From Chrysoperla carnea (taxonomy: Eukaryota; Arthropoda; Insecta; Neuroptera; Chrysopidae): a DNA stretch of 64,000 nucleotides. Both the position numbers and the translations under genes were made by a program. Where the stretch lies: positions 71,049,597 through 71,113,596 of the forward strand of contig NC_058341.1 of NCBI RefSeq assembly GCF_905475395.1, in the 5' to 3' direction. Below, piece after piece: positions 45,940 through 57,840 of this stretch. Position 1 is the first letter of the stretch. Every line of letters starts with the position of its first letter. Under the pieces are notes generated by a model. It was given only the letters and a program-made list of their open reading frames with translations. It did no database searches and was not told the DNA's origin.

Positions 45940-46336
45940 AATCTTGTAAATCGTTTGATATAGAACAAAAGTTTATAGTTAAATGTTCCTTATAAAAAAT
46001 TAATAATTTTTGTTGGAAACACTTTTCGTAAACATCATTGTTTAACCGTGAAGGAGCAAATTAGGATAAAATTTTGACGTCCTTTTTCTCCAAAACTGTA
46101 AATTATAGGGAGTTGAAAATTTTCAGGCAGCTTCAAGTAGTGATATTGTGAAAATTCTCTAAAACAAACCAAAGTTCTAAAAAATATTTTCGAAAACTTC
46201 CGAAAGGCATTCATAATTGTGTTGTTTTTTAAACTCTTCTAATTTATTAAAAATAATACAAGTAATGACATTCAAAACATTTTTTACAGGGTATTTCAAC
46301 AATTTACTTAATCAATTGTATGATTTCACTTGTTTT
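45940..46336 (-). repeat. Family A, 5' two-thirds
   Basis: Minus-strand copy from the 5' terminus 'aaacaagtgaaatcataca' at 46336 through 'tttaaactcttctaatttat' (shared with 53337-53901) to 'gtttacaagatt' at 45940. The 3' end is missing. Confidence 0.75.
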
Positions 46337-47129
46337 AAATACTCATTACTTTTTCATTTATATACTCGCGGCATAAAGCAAAACTAGTTTTTTTTCTCCA
46401 GGTCTTTGTCAACAAGGTGCTTAGGTCTTTCCAAATTGATAACAAACATTAAACCAAGTTTTACTACAATCTATCTAACCATTAATTTTAAACAAAATAA
46501 TATGATTTGTGTAAAGACGGCTCTGTAGATAAATATTTGTGATGTGTTTTATTTTAAATGAACGAACTACAAAGTGGATGCCAACAAACAACAACAAACG
46601 CCAACAACACTAACAACAAGAAACATTGTTAACTTAATGTTGAGAAAACACATTCAAAAATATAATGTTTTTGTTTCATATATTGAAAATTACTTAGAAT
46701 GTAGCTGCAATTATAGACTAAGTAATTCACTTATAGAATCGTTAAAAATAACTTTCCTTCGAGAACTTTTAAATTTATTATTAATAGAGTCTTAATGAAA
46801 GTTCCGACCTTGCGAAATTGTGGGTTATTCAATCAGCTGTTAGAATATTCATTAATTTGTTTCTCTAAGAGGTTCTATCCCCTAAAGTCAGGGCTAATGG
46901 CGGGTCTAGATATGCACGATATACACTATGTATATACCATGCGATTTTTGGTTTTCAAAAACATATCCTCTGTCATATTGTAAAAAATTTTAAGATAAAT
47001 TAACTTAAACTTTTTTTTAAAGGCATTCAACTCAATTATATCTTATTTGCTGATCCGATCAAATTCATTAAAAAAATTTCTATGGTGGTACAAAAATTCG
47101 CACCCATCTGAACTTGTTAGGATTGATCA

Positions 47130-48015
47130 AAACACCTTTTTAAATGAAATCTAGAAAGTCCTCATCGATCCGAGATGTGGAAAACAATTTACGCGGGGTT
47201 AAAGGTTAAAAAAACGGATTTTTCGTGATTTTCAGCAAAACGGTAAGTTTTATCATAAAATTATTTCGCGCAAAAATAGTAGATCAGATAATTATATATA
47301 ATAATGTCTCAAATACTTCTTTTCCTTAGAGCTACCGTTTCGGAGATATATCTAGTCAAAAAGTTGAAATAGTTACAATCGTCATAATATGTATAAGTAC
47401 GCCACGTACATCACTGAAGCTGTAATACAAGTAAAACTATTTTTCTCTCGGCCAGTGTTACTTACATTTATAAAATTTTTACTTACATATATCCGTTCGG
47501 TATGTAGCCATGGTATGGAAATCAAGTCAACACCAGTGCTGGTACCTACTGGATAATATTGGCGCAAATGACTAATTTTCAGTTCTTTACGTGTAAATGG
47601 TATAGTAAATGCCCAGTAAACTTGTTGCATTAGAAATTGTGAAAATAAGATAGGAAATTGTATAAATAATATTTTTTATATGTAAATTTACAGATTTAAA
47701 TTTGTGTGAAAATATCATTAAATTTTCAATGTAAACCATAGAACTATGTGTCCGCTCAAAATCATATGACGATTACAACTATTAAAAATTTGTGAATCGT
47801 TATATCTCAGAAACGGTGGCTCAAAGGAAAAAAGTATTGAGGCATTTTTTATTTTTATTTATCTGATCTTCAATTTTTGTTTGAACTAATCTTATAATAA
47901 AACTTACCGTTTCGCTTAAAATCGTGAAAAACCCTTTTTAGTGACCTTTGACCTCGCGTAAATTTTCTCCACGTCTCGAATCGATGAGGACTTTTTACAT
48001 TCCATTTATTATACT
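47130..48015. mobile_element. Large foldback, ~885 bp, with unique central loop
   Basis: Arms of about 265 bp (47130-47397 and 47757-48015) are inverted and diverged: 'gtcctcatcgatccgagatg' against 'gtcctcatcgattcgagacg', 'aaaacggtaagttttatcat' against 'gaaacggtaagttttattat', and 'accgtttcggagatata' against 'accgtttctgagatata'. The 360-bp loop is unrelated to the arms and carries the exon-like ORF at 47487-47630. Confidence 0.8.
47487..47630 (-). CDS. Exon-like ORF in the loop of a foldback
   Basis: The minus strand ATG at 47630 opens 48 codons (MQQVYWAFTIPFTRKELKIS, then HLRQYYPVGTSTGVDLIS and IPWLHTERIY) ending exactly at a consensus donor 'TAT|gtaagtaaaa' in phase 0. If unspliced it runs on to 47382 (82 codons). 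Amino-acid composition is protein-like and unlike the AT-driven ORFs around it. The family is not recognised. It may be a genuine host exon flanked by repeats, or a gene fragment captured by the foldback. Confidence 0.35.
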
Positions 48016-48269
48016 AAGAAATTTATTAATGTTGATTATAAGATCAAAATAGGCCAAAGTTCACTAAATCAAAAAGCTTACCTTATTTTCTCGAATTACT
48101 GGCATTTAAATAGACATAGTTCGAAAGTTGTTCGTTTCGAAATTATCTTTATTGCGGTTTTTTCGGCTTTTCCGGTTTGTAGTTAAAAAAAGACCGAGTT
48201 ACAGCTTTTACCTTTTAAAAAATTTTAATTAACTTTTACTAGTTTATTTCTAACCCGAGTACTCGGGAT

Positions 48270-48675
48270 ATTCTAGCAACAACTTTTTTATAATCTTAAA
48301 TAACGAAATATGCGAGTTAAAAGAACTATTCAATTACCAGGAAAAATAATTTTTTTATTATAGTTTAAACCTTTATCGATCGTATACTGAAGTTTCCATC
48401 ATAATTTACCGTGTAAATTTTTTCGAAAAAATTGTTCAAAAATGTTGACATTTGTTTACAGTCTTACGTGATAGTAACACCCTATATCAACTTTTCTTGA
48501 ATTATACTATCAGTTATCGATTAAATAAAGTGAAAAAAAAACTGAAAATTAGTTTTTCGAAATATTCAGATTTCTGTTTTTGCACTAAAATATATCGTTT
48601 ACCGTGAAAATTATTGAGAAATAAATAATAAACTGAAGAAAGTAATAGCAGGAAAATTTGCTTTTAAGGTGGCAA
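48270..48675 (+). repeat. Dispersed repeat family D, copy 2
   Basis: Direct copy of 37610-38010. The 'ctatcagttatcgatta', 'aaaaaaactgaaaatta' and 'aaactgaagaaagtaatagc' blocks are shared. Confidence 0.7.
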
Positions 48676-49394
48676 GTAAATTCTTTGATTTTCGACAATA
48701 TTTCTTCGCGGGAGATGGATCACGTAAATATTGAAAATGTGTGAACGTTTCTGGTAACATGTTTTTAAGGTACTTCCAGCATGAATCACTTGCCGACAGA
48801 TTTGGCGTACTAACTTTTTTTTACATACTCAGAATAATGTTAATGAATAGTCGTGAAATCATCAACTGCAAAGTTCACTATTTTCTCATTCAAAGCATTT
48901 AAAACTAAAGTGTCCTCAAAGCTATTTTTATGATATTAAAAAATTGTCTCACGTCAGAATTGAAAAAAGGTGAGTTGAAAGGAATGTATTTAGAATAAAA
49001 TTTAGATATTAATCTTCTTTTTTGAGATTAATTTGTTCAAATTTTGACGTTAATTTGTCCCAATTGGGAATGTAGGCATAATTATCTCGTGGTTTAAACG
49101 ATCAAAACTTCTGAAACTTTGGGATTTTGTATTAAGCCTTATTAAGTTCTTACATTTAATTTTTCGTTAAATTCTGTCAAAAAAATTTTTTTTACTATAG
49201 GAATTGCAAATACCATGCTGGAATTACCTTAAGTATGGTGAAAGCGAATAATTTGGTAATTTAGGAAAAAGCGTAATTAACTACGTTTGGTCGACGAAGA
49301 ATTTATGCCAAGAAATTTATAGAATAGGCATTGAAATGGGCGAGATATCTGAGTTTTCTCATTTTCACCTTGAAATGAAAGTTAACTTTTTAAC

Positions 49395-49600
49395 TAACTT
49401 CAAAAAAGGAGAAGGCTCTCAATTCGACTGTATTTTTTTTACTTTTGTTACCTCTGAACTTTCGACTGAGTGAGCCGATTTTGATGATTTTTTTTTTTTT
49501 TATTCAAAAGCTGATGTCTCCCGTATGGCCCCATTCAATTTGGTCCAGTTCTGAAAATGGCATCCATGAGTAAACCATATAAGTCTTAAATTTGCATTAA
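49395..49600 (+). repeat. Repeat with 'ctcaattcgactgta' motif
   Basis: Contains 'cttcaaaaaaggagaagg', 'tcgactgagtgagccgattt', 'attcaaaagctgatg' and 'tttggtccagttctgaaaat'. From memory this set is common in insect intergenic repeats. It abuts the foldback at 49714-49923 and may be part of the same larger element. Confidence 0.45.
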
Positions 49601-49713
49601 GTATATGTGCTACAAATAAATAACTCAATATCACACCAAGCGATTTTAATGATTCTTTTTTAGTGACAAATTAGATTTACTAAAAATCGCAAAATAAAAA
49701 ACCTATTCCAGAG

Positions 49714-49923
49714 CAAACTAATATGCATTAAAAAGTAAAAAAATAACGATAATATAATGAAGTTAGAATTATTGTTATTTTTGGAACCGGTGTCAGCCAA
49801 GCTAATGTAGCAAACTGTTCTGTTACTGTTGTTTCCTTGGCTGACACCGACCCCAAAAATAACAATACTTGTAACTACAATATATTATCGTTATTTTTTT
49901 ACTTTTTGGTGCATATTAATTTG
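49714..49923. mobile_element. Foldback element, ~210 bp
   Basis: The left arm 'caaactaatatgcattaaaa' to 'ggtgtcagccaag' is inverted in the right arm 'cttggctgacacc' to 'ttttggtgcatattaatttg'. The loop is about 40 bp. A 22-T run lies just outside at about 49940. Confidence 0.85.
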
Positions 49924-50079
49924 TTTTGGAATAGTTTTTTTTTTTTTTTTTTGAGTCGGTTTTTTTTTGTAAATTTTTTTTTTCTAGCTTATTTTAACTG
50001 CTTGTTTCAGAACGATGTGAATCATATGATCGACTTAAGTAAAATTGACGGATTTCCACGATTTTGAAAGCTGGATGGC

Positions 50080-51190
50080 TTTTATTAGTAAGGATTAAGA
50101 AATATCTAAATATCGTGACAGAGTAGTTATTTCTAAAGACGAATTATATAGGTCTATAAAATTGGCTAGTCCAACTTAAAAATATTGACATATATTTCAT
50201 ATACATGTATACAAGGCATAAGAACTAACCTTTTCCAAATAATTTGAAATTCTATAATAATAAATTGACATTCAATTAACGTAATTAATTCCTTAAGGCA
50301 AAATTGATTTATTAATTTTTAAGAATAAATATCAGTCATTTTATGTTAGTAATGTGCTTTATCATTTTATAGTAAAAAACAATTTTGTGTTGCATATTAA
50401 TAGGAACATGCCCTAAGCAATAACAAGTATTTGTTTAGATCAGAGGGCCGCGTCCATCGGTAAACTCTTGTAAAACCCTTTTTGTAATACGAGTTTTAAT
50501 ATAATTGAAATTGAAAAAGTTGAATGCAAGTTTAAATATTAATTTATTTGTTTAATAAGTATGTACAGGGCAATTGCTACAATTAAGATAAGCCCATCAA
50601 TCTAAACTACTAGATGAGCCAAAAATTATTAACCGATTAAAAAATTTATCTAAATAAATTGCTTCCCAGAGGAAAAAACATTAAAAAAGTCTTGTTAGCC
50701 TTCATAGATTATTCTTCGAACATTGTAGCTTATGCTGGAACGATCATTATCTCCATAGATAAATGATGTGTTTTATCCACTTTGCAGATTCTGTTTAATC
50801 AGTTTTTTCCAATTTTTTCATTACCATTAAAAAACGGTTCAACTAATTCTGCTTAAAATACTGTTTGTTGCCACACTGCTCGTCACTCTATTATTCTTTA
50901 CCAATTTTGTTATTTTAATAAATATTGCTGGTATGCTATTAATTGCATCAGTGACATTACAGTGTTAAATAGTATTATTCGTCAGAACTATTGTGGATAT
51001 CACCACTTATTATGGACCTGACACTCATACTGACATCGGCTCATGCGCTCTAACTGTTGCTATTGTAGCGATACATTTAACAGTAAAATCATCTATGTTT
51101 AAAATTATATAACAAATCAAAATCATCGAAACCATACAGTATTGTTTTCACATCTATATTTACATATAGCCCAATAAAATAAAGGTTTTT
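50080..51190. other. AT-rich stretch without supported features
   Basis: No RNA gene, element terminus or exon candidate found. A scrap of a family A 3' end ('tatatttcatatacatg') is present at about 50190-50222. Confidence 0.5.
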
Positions 51191-51197
51191 ATGCTTA

Positions 51198-51414
51198 AAA
51201 AATCCAAGTTTTGTCACCGGGATTATCTACATTCGGATGCAAGAAATGATCTATGAAGAGAAAAAAAAAATTCAAGGTCAACGATTTTATTCTCGGGACC
51301 TTTGACCTTGAATATTTTTTTTGCGCACAAGGTTTTTCTATTGCACTTTTCATAGGTCCTTTCTTAGGTACCAAAAGAACATATTCGAGGTGAAAAAACT
51401 TCACTTGGATTTTT
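51198..51414. mobile_element. Foldback element, ~217 bp
   Basis: Outer ends 'aaaaaatccaagt' match inverted, followed by 'gtcacc' against 'tcacct' and an inner 'attcaaggtcaacg' against 'attcaaggtcaaag' hairpin. The 69-codon minus frame across it is a by-product of the palindrome. Confidence 0.65.
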
Positions 51415-51856
51415 GAAGCAGATCGACTTTTTTATTGTTTTATTTTTCTGAGCTACATAGTGTTATCGGTAAGCACTTTCTTACCATGTATACATTAAGA
51501 ATGAATTATCCTGTACCCAACAAAGCATTAAACATTACCAAAGGATTTTATTAAAAAATATTAATTCTCATTATTTTTAATAAAAATAAAAAAAGTACAT
51601 TATGTATGTAAATGTACGATGTTTGCTTGTTGTTCTCAATACAAATAAAATATGTTTTTAATGCGATGGTTACACTACGCGCATCAACGAATTGGAAAAT
51701 CCTATTCGTAAATGTAATTGTTGATGTTCTTTTGTTTGTTCATATTGTATACAGCATAAGAACAGTTTCATAGATCGTGAGCTCATCATCAATCAAATTT
51801 ACATTATTCTCTCTGGTTATTATTTTGAGGTAAGGTAGTTTGTAAATTTTCATTAA

Positions 51857-51903
51857 AAACAAGTGAAAACAAACATTTGACTGAGTTAATTGTTGAAATA
51901 CCA
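51857..51903 (+). repeat. Family A, 5' terminal fragment
   Basis: 'aaaacaagtgaaaacaaac', 'tgactgagttaattgttg' and 'aaataccatgta' match the family A 5' end. A similar scrap on the minus strand is at 23817-23852. Confidence 0.6.
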
Positions 51904-52109
51904 TGTAAAGAAAGTGTAGGTATCAGTCCTTGCATTATTATTTTTTTTTATAAATCGGCTAGAAAACTAAAACAACCATTCATTTGAGGAGGTAATAAAG
52001 ATATTTACGAGCAAATACTCATACATAGCTTATACATACATAAATAAATGCAAGTTACGCGTGAAAAACATTACCACTCTTTCACAGTCGGGTAAAAATA
52101 CTAGAATCT

Positions 52110-53330
52110 AAATGCTAGAACTCTTTATTAATTTTCTTTATTACTAAACCTATGACGACAATTCTCCAAAAAGACAAAAAAAATGGATATTTGACTTTGT
52201 TATGGGATCACGATCTATGAGTTCGTTATACAAATCAGACCATAACGAATATTTTATTACATATTTTTGATATAATTTAGATAAGAGAAAATGTAACCTA
52301 AGGGATGTAATGTCTATGATCTATAGTTTATTATACTTTTTAGTAATATCTATCTGCATGTGGTAGTTTAGATTATTCGATTAGTATGCAATAAATTAGA
52401 ATTAAATGGAATAAAAATATGCTGATGCATATAGTAAATAAGATGACAAATTTACATTCACTGTCAAAAATTTTACCATTCGATTTTTTCTTATATACTG
52501 TTCAAAATTGTCCGCCATTTCCACGGACGAAATACCAGCCTAATTTTTTTTTTTTAAATAAACTAATTAAACCTTGATCTAATTAAAGTTTTTTGAGCCG
52601 TTTTACACAAACAAAGGTTCTATTGATATTTTTTTTAAGTTCATCGTTTATATAGACCTTCATTTTAAGAATGATAAGAAATTGACTTTAATACTACCTT
52701 TTCGCGTGGCTACCACTCATTTAATTTCTTGAAAAAAAGTTATTCTAGTCCACTTTCAAATATTTGAAAACATAGTATGGAAAAAGGCAATAGGAATTTC
52801 GTATGTTCCCAAGTTTTTCATTAAAATATTTAAGAATAATAAATTTGTGACGTTCTTCACAACCCCCTTTCCATATCTGTTGTTCAATTTACCTTCAAAA
52901 AAGATGTAAATGAGGTTTGATTTTTTGAGGTCGATTATAATTATTGAATATTATTAAACAGGGTTCAGGTAAAAAAATTGCAAATGGCATTCACTTAAAT
53001 ATTATATGTAACACTTGTGTACTGAATTATTATAATAATTATTTGAAAATATTAATATTTAATATTTAGATCTTATTCCATTTATAAAAGAACTAATCGT
53101 TTTTATAACAAGAATTTGTAGGTAGCTTTAAGATAAAACGATCTACTAGGAAAACTTCAGCTCAAAATAAACTGAAAATGTGCATTTTGTATGAAAACGT
53201 AAACAATAACTATAGGAAAGTTAATGGCATTTGATAAAAAATTACATTTTACATCTGCTGTTGGCATAAAATACAGGGTGCTCTATTGAAGTTACACAAG
53301 TTATAACGGTTTAAAACGTTTTATTAAAAC
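52110..53330. other. AT-rich stretch without supported features
   Basis: No convincing gene or element. Bases 52020-52097, just before it, hold a minus-strand family C end ('cacagtcgggtaaaaat'). Confidence 0.5.
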
Positions 53331-53336
53331 TTTAGT

Positions 53337-53901
53337 TTTTATACCTTGTATAATATATATCAAGGTATACTAAGTTTAGTCCCAAGTTTGCAACGCTTAA
53401 AAATATTGATGTGATGAACAAAATTTTGATATTGGTGTTCATAAAATCACCTAAGTAGTCCATTTCCGTTTGTCCGTCTGTCTGTGGACACAATTACTCA
53501 AAAACGAAATAGGATATGAAGCTGAAGTTTTTATACCTTGCTCAGGGCGTAAAAAGTGAAGCTTAGTTCGTAAAAAGGAAACATTGGTCAATTGGGTCTT
53601 GGGTCTACCCATCTTGTAAGCCGTTAGAGATAGAACAAAAAAAAAATTAAACAGCTTTTGTTTGAAACACTTTTTTGTAGTGTCCATTTTGTTCAAAACT
53701 ATAAATGATGGAGAGTTGAAAATTTACAGGTAGTTGCAACTAGTGGTCTTGTGAAACATTCTCGCAAATTCGAAACAACATTCTGTTGGATTTTAAACTC
53801 TTCTAATTTATTAGAAAGTAATGAAAGCACTGATTTTCAACACTTTCTGTACAAGGAATTCCAACAATGAACTCAGTCAATTGTTTGTTTTTACTTGTTT
53901 A
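53337..53901 (-). repeat. Family A, near full-length copy
   Basis: About 565 bp from 5' 'ctaaacaagtaaaaacaaac' to a 3' terminal palindrome ataccttg...caaggtat at 53341-53369. All landmarks are present in order, including 'caattgggtcttggg', the 'cagacagacgga' run and 'gcaaacttgggactaaac'. No ORF longer than about 80 codons, and none with a domain. Confidence 0.85.
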
Positions 53902-53964
53902 GTCACAATTTTAGCACAATCATCATACGCGATTTAAATATTCACAATTGCGACAAAAACTCAC

Positions 53965-54019
53965 TAGATTAGTTGACACCAATCCTTGATGAAATTCACG
54001 TTTATTTTGACCGTAGAAT
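53965..54019 (-). CDS. Candidate internal exon with strong splice sites
   Basis: A 55-nt minus-strand segment lies between 'tatattattttcttttcag' and donor 'CTA|gtgagtttt', both close to consensus. Two frames are open: FYGQNKREFHQGLVSTNL (phase 2 to 0) and STVKINVNFIKDWCQLI (phase 1 to 2). It cannot be assigned without its neighbours. Splice-site quality is the main support. The family A copy ends 60 bp away. Confidence 0.25.
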
Positions 54020-54896
54020 CTGAAAAGAAAATAATATACAAGTTATTCCATTCCGGACATCCTGTAATAAACAGCCAATAAACCTCTATCTATCCTAGAA
54101 AGAATTGTTTGTTTTGGCGTACCCTATTAGTCCTTTGAATATTGACCGTTCATTCTGATACATCAAATATGCTATTGTTAATCTTGGGTATTTTAATCGA
54201 CTAAGTAATATCAGTAAGATTTTTCCGAAATTTTGGCTTAAAAACACAAATTTTTATTAAAAAAATAGAAACATTTTTTGTAGAAGTTAGACAACATAAC
54301 TTTTAAAAGTACAAAGATTATAAAAGGGTTTTTTACTAGTCATTTCATTCAAAAATTGTATGTTCCTACCACATGAAAAGTAAAAGCATCTGAAAATCAA
54401 TTCCATTAGGCTTTATCTTTACAAATGAATCCTGGCCAGACAAGTCGTTTTTTATGAGTTCATGACGGCTCATTTAAGACTAAAAGACATTTAGGTACAT
54501 ATATCTAAAATGGTGTTAAATCCTAGTTTAAATGATACTTTCTCAACATCATATTATAAATGTATGAGTAATAATAAATACATTCTAAGAATTTATTGTT
54601 TTTAATTTTCAAATTGAAAACATTTAATTATCAAGAAATTTACATATGAATAAATAATAACATTCTATATACAGGCTGTTTCATAAATAAACCACCTAAT
54701 TTTTAAATTTTAGTAAGGAAAGTCAAAACAATCATTTTTCTTCAATCAGCTTCGTTTTTGAAATATAGGATGATATAATTTTAGAAAAAACCAATTATAA
54801 TGATAGAAAAATGACTGAGTTAATTGGTGAAATTGAGTTATTTATTGAAATACTCCCCGTGTTAAACATAAGTACTACTATTATTTTGATATATAG

Positions 54897-55190
54897 GTTA
54901 GGTAAGTTAAGGTTATTTTGGCTGTCCACAAAGGACATACTTAGGCTATAGAACCCATATTGTGATACTATATGTGAGTTTAACAACCTTTTTCGCTGAT
55001 TTCATTTATCAAATCCTCAATTCTTTTTAGAGGCTGAGTACACCCCCTTCATACGTATACCATACAATATATCAGCCTATCGCAACCATTAATTAAATTA
55101 ATTTTTGTTGTGACGGTGGGAAACGAACCCACTACCCTAAGCACACCGCGAACGGAATCGATTACGCCTTAACCGAATGAGATAATAAGG
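54897..55190 (-). mobile_element. tRNA-derived SINE, copy 2
   Basis: Same family as 3884-4131, same orientation. The minus-strand head 'ctcattcggttaaggcg' is followed by B-box-like 'gtgggttcgtttccc' and 'cgtcacaac', with a body ending 'acagccaaaataacc' and 'taacttacctaacct'. It is about 45 bp longer than copy 1, mostly in the body. No clear TSD was found. Confidence 0.8.
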
Positions 55191-55351
55191 TTGACATTTT
55201 TTTTTAAATATATAAAAAATACATATATTTTCAGTATGAAAGTAGATTAATAGTTTCACTATTTCAAGCTGCAAACAAAATTTTAACTCTCTACCTTTTA
55301 CACTTTTTGAGAATTTGGAAGTTTTGCCCTAATTTAGACTCTTGCGTGGAA

Positions 55352-55683
55352 AAAACTATTTACGAAAAAATATTTCTACAAAAATTTGTTTACTTTTTCA
55401 TAGGAATCAGTTTTTTGATTTAAATTTTCACTCTATCCCTTATCGTTTACAAGATCGGTCTTACGAACCCAAGATCCAATCGATCCTACGAAATAGTGAG
55501 AAGTAAAAGAAATAACTATTTTGTAGTGACTTTTCATTCATTATATTACTATTTCAAACTTAAGAGAGTATGGTGCTCACTTAGCGGAAATGGACTAATT
55601 AGGTAATTTTACAAACACCTATTTTATTTGTAGTGTCAATATTTCTAATCATTACAAACTTGGGACTAAACTTCATAGAACAA
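55352..55683 (+). repeat. Family A, internally decayed copy
   Basis: 'tttacgaaaaaatatttct', 'aaattttcactctatc', 'cccaagatccaatcgatcc' and 'tcattacaaacttgggacta' are in family order. It ends before the terminal palindrome. Confidence 0.65.
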
Positions 55684-56141
55684 CCCGATTTGCTGGACAA
55701 CGATTTTGTTATTTTGGTTAGGAACTCTAATTTTTGGGCAAACGCAAAAGTTACAGTTTTTTAAATCTACACATCATGCCCTTTTAATTTATATCAGACA
55801 TGCATATTTGAAAATATTCAATTTCAATTTTTAAAAATATATAAAAACAATCCATGAAGCTGGTTGTATATCGTGCCCAAATTTTGGCTTAATCGATGCA
55901 CAACTTTTTAAGTTTTTGAATAACATCCCTTTCAATCCCTATTTCAACCCTTCAAAGCCCTTTCGCATTAAAGAACCTATTTGTTAACTCAAGTTATAAC
56001 AGGTAGTATATACATACGGTCAAGCATTATTATTTTCGGAATATTCAATCATACAGTTTTGGCACTAAAATTTTTAAAACTTTATGATCGTGAAATGTTT
56101 TGATTTCAGATTTCATAAAATAACAAAAAAATTTTGCTAAA

Positions 56142-56748
56142 AAACAAGTGAAAAAAACAATTGACTGAGTTTATTGTTGAAATACCATGCATATACAGTG
56201 TTGATGACTTTGTCACATTACACATACATACATGTCACACATATATAACTGATATTCCCATTTAAGACAAACTATACAATTTGCGCGTAATTTGCGCTCT
56301 CATGGGTAAACAATGATGTTTACGAAAAAATGTTTAAAACAAAAGTTGTTTGTTCTTTTATAAGGAACATTTTTTACATTTAAACTTTTGTTCTATCTCT
56401 AACGATTCTAACGATTTAAAAGATGGGTCCTACGGACAACAACAACAAGGTCCAATTGACCTATGTTGTTCATTTACGAAAATGAACTCACTTTTTACGT
56501 CCTAAGCACGCTATACAAATTTTAGCTTGATATCTCTTTTCGTTTTTGAGTATTCGTGATGACATACGGACAGACAGACGACAGACGACAGACAGACAGG
56601 CAGACAACCGGAAATGGACTAATTAGGTGATTTTATAAACACCTATACCAAAATTTTGTTCATAGTATCAATATTTTTAAGCGTTACAAATTTGGGACTA
56701 AACTTAGTATTTCTTGGTATATTTCATGTACATGACATAACAAATGCT
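56142..56748 (+). repeat. Family A, longest copy
   Basis: About 600 bp from 5' 'aaacaagtgaaaaaaacaat' to 'ggtatatttcatgtacatg'. It includes an expanded run of GACA units at about 56570-56610, 'aaccggaaatggactaatta' and 'gttacaaatttgggactaaa'. Best guide to the family's full extent. Confidence 0.85.
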
Positions 56749-57014
56749 CAAAGATTTTTCATTTTCAAGATACGCTATCATAATAGGTTTAAAAATTTTA
56801 ATTCTAAAACTATATGGTTGACTATTTTTCATACCTGCCATAATCATGTTCTCATTCTAAAACTGTATCACCCTGTATTTTGAAAACGAAACGCTATGTC
56901 GATTGAAATTTAACGTTAAATACCTGAAAAATTTGACTTTTTTTAAAAAAGTATAAAGTAAAGACATTTTTTGTTTTTTCGAAAAAATTTTTAAAATTAC
57001 AATATTTCAAAACA

Positions 57015-57840
57015 TATACAGTCTGTCCACGGATAGAGGTAACTATTCTTGTAAATTTTCTTTTCTTGCCTTTTTAGAAAGAAAGTCAAACTTTCAAAAA
57101 ATTTCTGCTTATTTGTAAAAGTATGTAGGCATATTTAAAACTTCTAAATAATGTACAAGATAGTCAAAAATTTGGAACCATTATTTTTCTTTTTGGTAAA
57201 CTACCCTTCGTTTTTAAAGTTAACAAGGTGTTACTAAAAATAGTTGCACGCAATTAACAATTATGACTCTCTACAAAATATCAAGACCCGTGTACTTAAA
57301 TTAAAACAACATTTTTTATTTGAACAATAGTTGAAATTACTAAAAATTAGACAATAAAAAACAACAACAAATCAATTAACATTATTTTCCTCTTACTACA
57401 ACACATTTTTCAACCAAAACCCTAAATTTTCTATAAATTTTATGCACTGTATGTACATTTATGTCACTAACTTTCTGTGATTTTTTGTTTCAAAAGATTT
57501 TCATCGTCATTTGAGATAACCCCACAAATATTCTAGGGGTGTTATGGAATTGTCAAAGCTGGAACGATCTTCTTGAAATATTTGTGTTACAGTCATAATT
57601 GTTAATTGCGAGCAACTTTTCTTAGAAACATTTTGTCCACTTTATAAAAAGGTTAGTTTACCAAAAAGAAAAATAATGATTCCAAATTTTTGGCTACCCT
57701 GTACATTATTTAGAAGTTTTAAATATGCCTACATATTTTTCAGAATAAGCAAAATTTTTTATAAGGAATGACTTTTTTTCTTAAAATACAAAATTAAAAA
57801 ATTTACAAGTGTAGTTACCTCTATCCGTGGACACACTGTA
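57015..57840. mobile_element. TIR element family E, copy 2, inserted at TA
   Basis: The termini 'tacagtctgtccacgg' and complement 'tacagtgtgtccacgg' lead long inverted arms. Comparison with the uninterrupted repeat at about 29885 ('aaactatacatcc') shows insertion at TA with TA duplicated. The centre holds a transposase remnant, unlike copy 1 at 22111-22865. Confidence 0.9.
57395..57550 (-). pseudogene. Tc1/mariner-superfamily transposase C-terminal remnant
   Basis: The minus strand reads ITPLEYLWGYLK, which matches the 'NPIENLWG.LK' block holding the third catalytic acidic residue of Tc1-type DDE transposases; here the Glu is retained. After a frame change come DENLLKQKITES and, after another, DINVHTVHKIYRKFRV and EKCVVVRG. 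These match the 'LK..I...' and 'R...CI...G' features of transposase C-termini. The rest of the protein is absent, so the element is dead. Confidence 0.65.

Noticed and set aside
46574-46983. Two consecutive short plus frames (73 and 62 codons) overlapping at TAATGA
   Set aside because: No domain, Asn/Leu/Ile-rich as expected from composition. A bacterial-style overlap is meaningless here.
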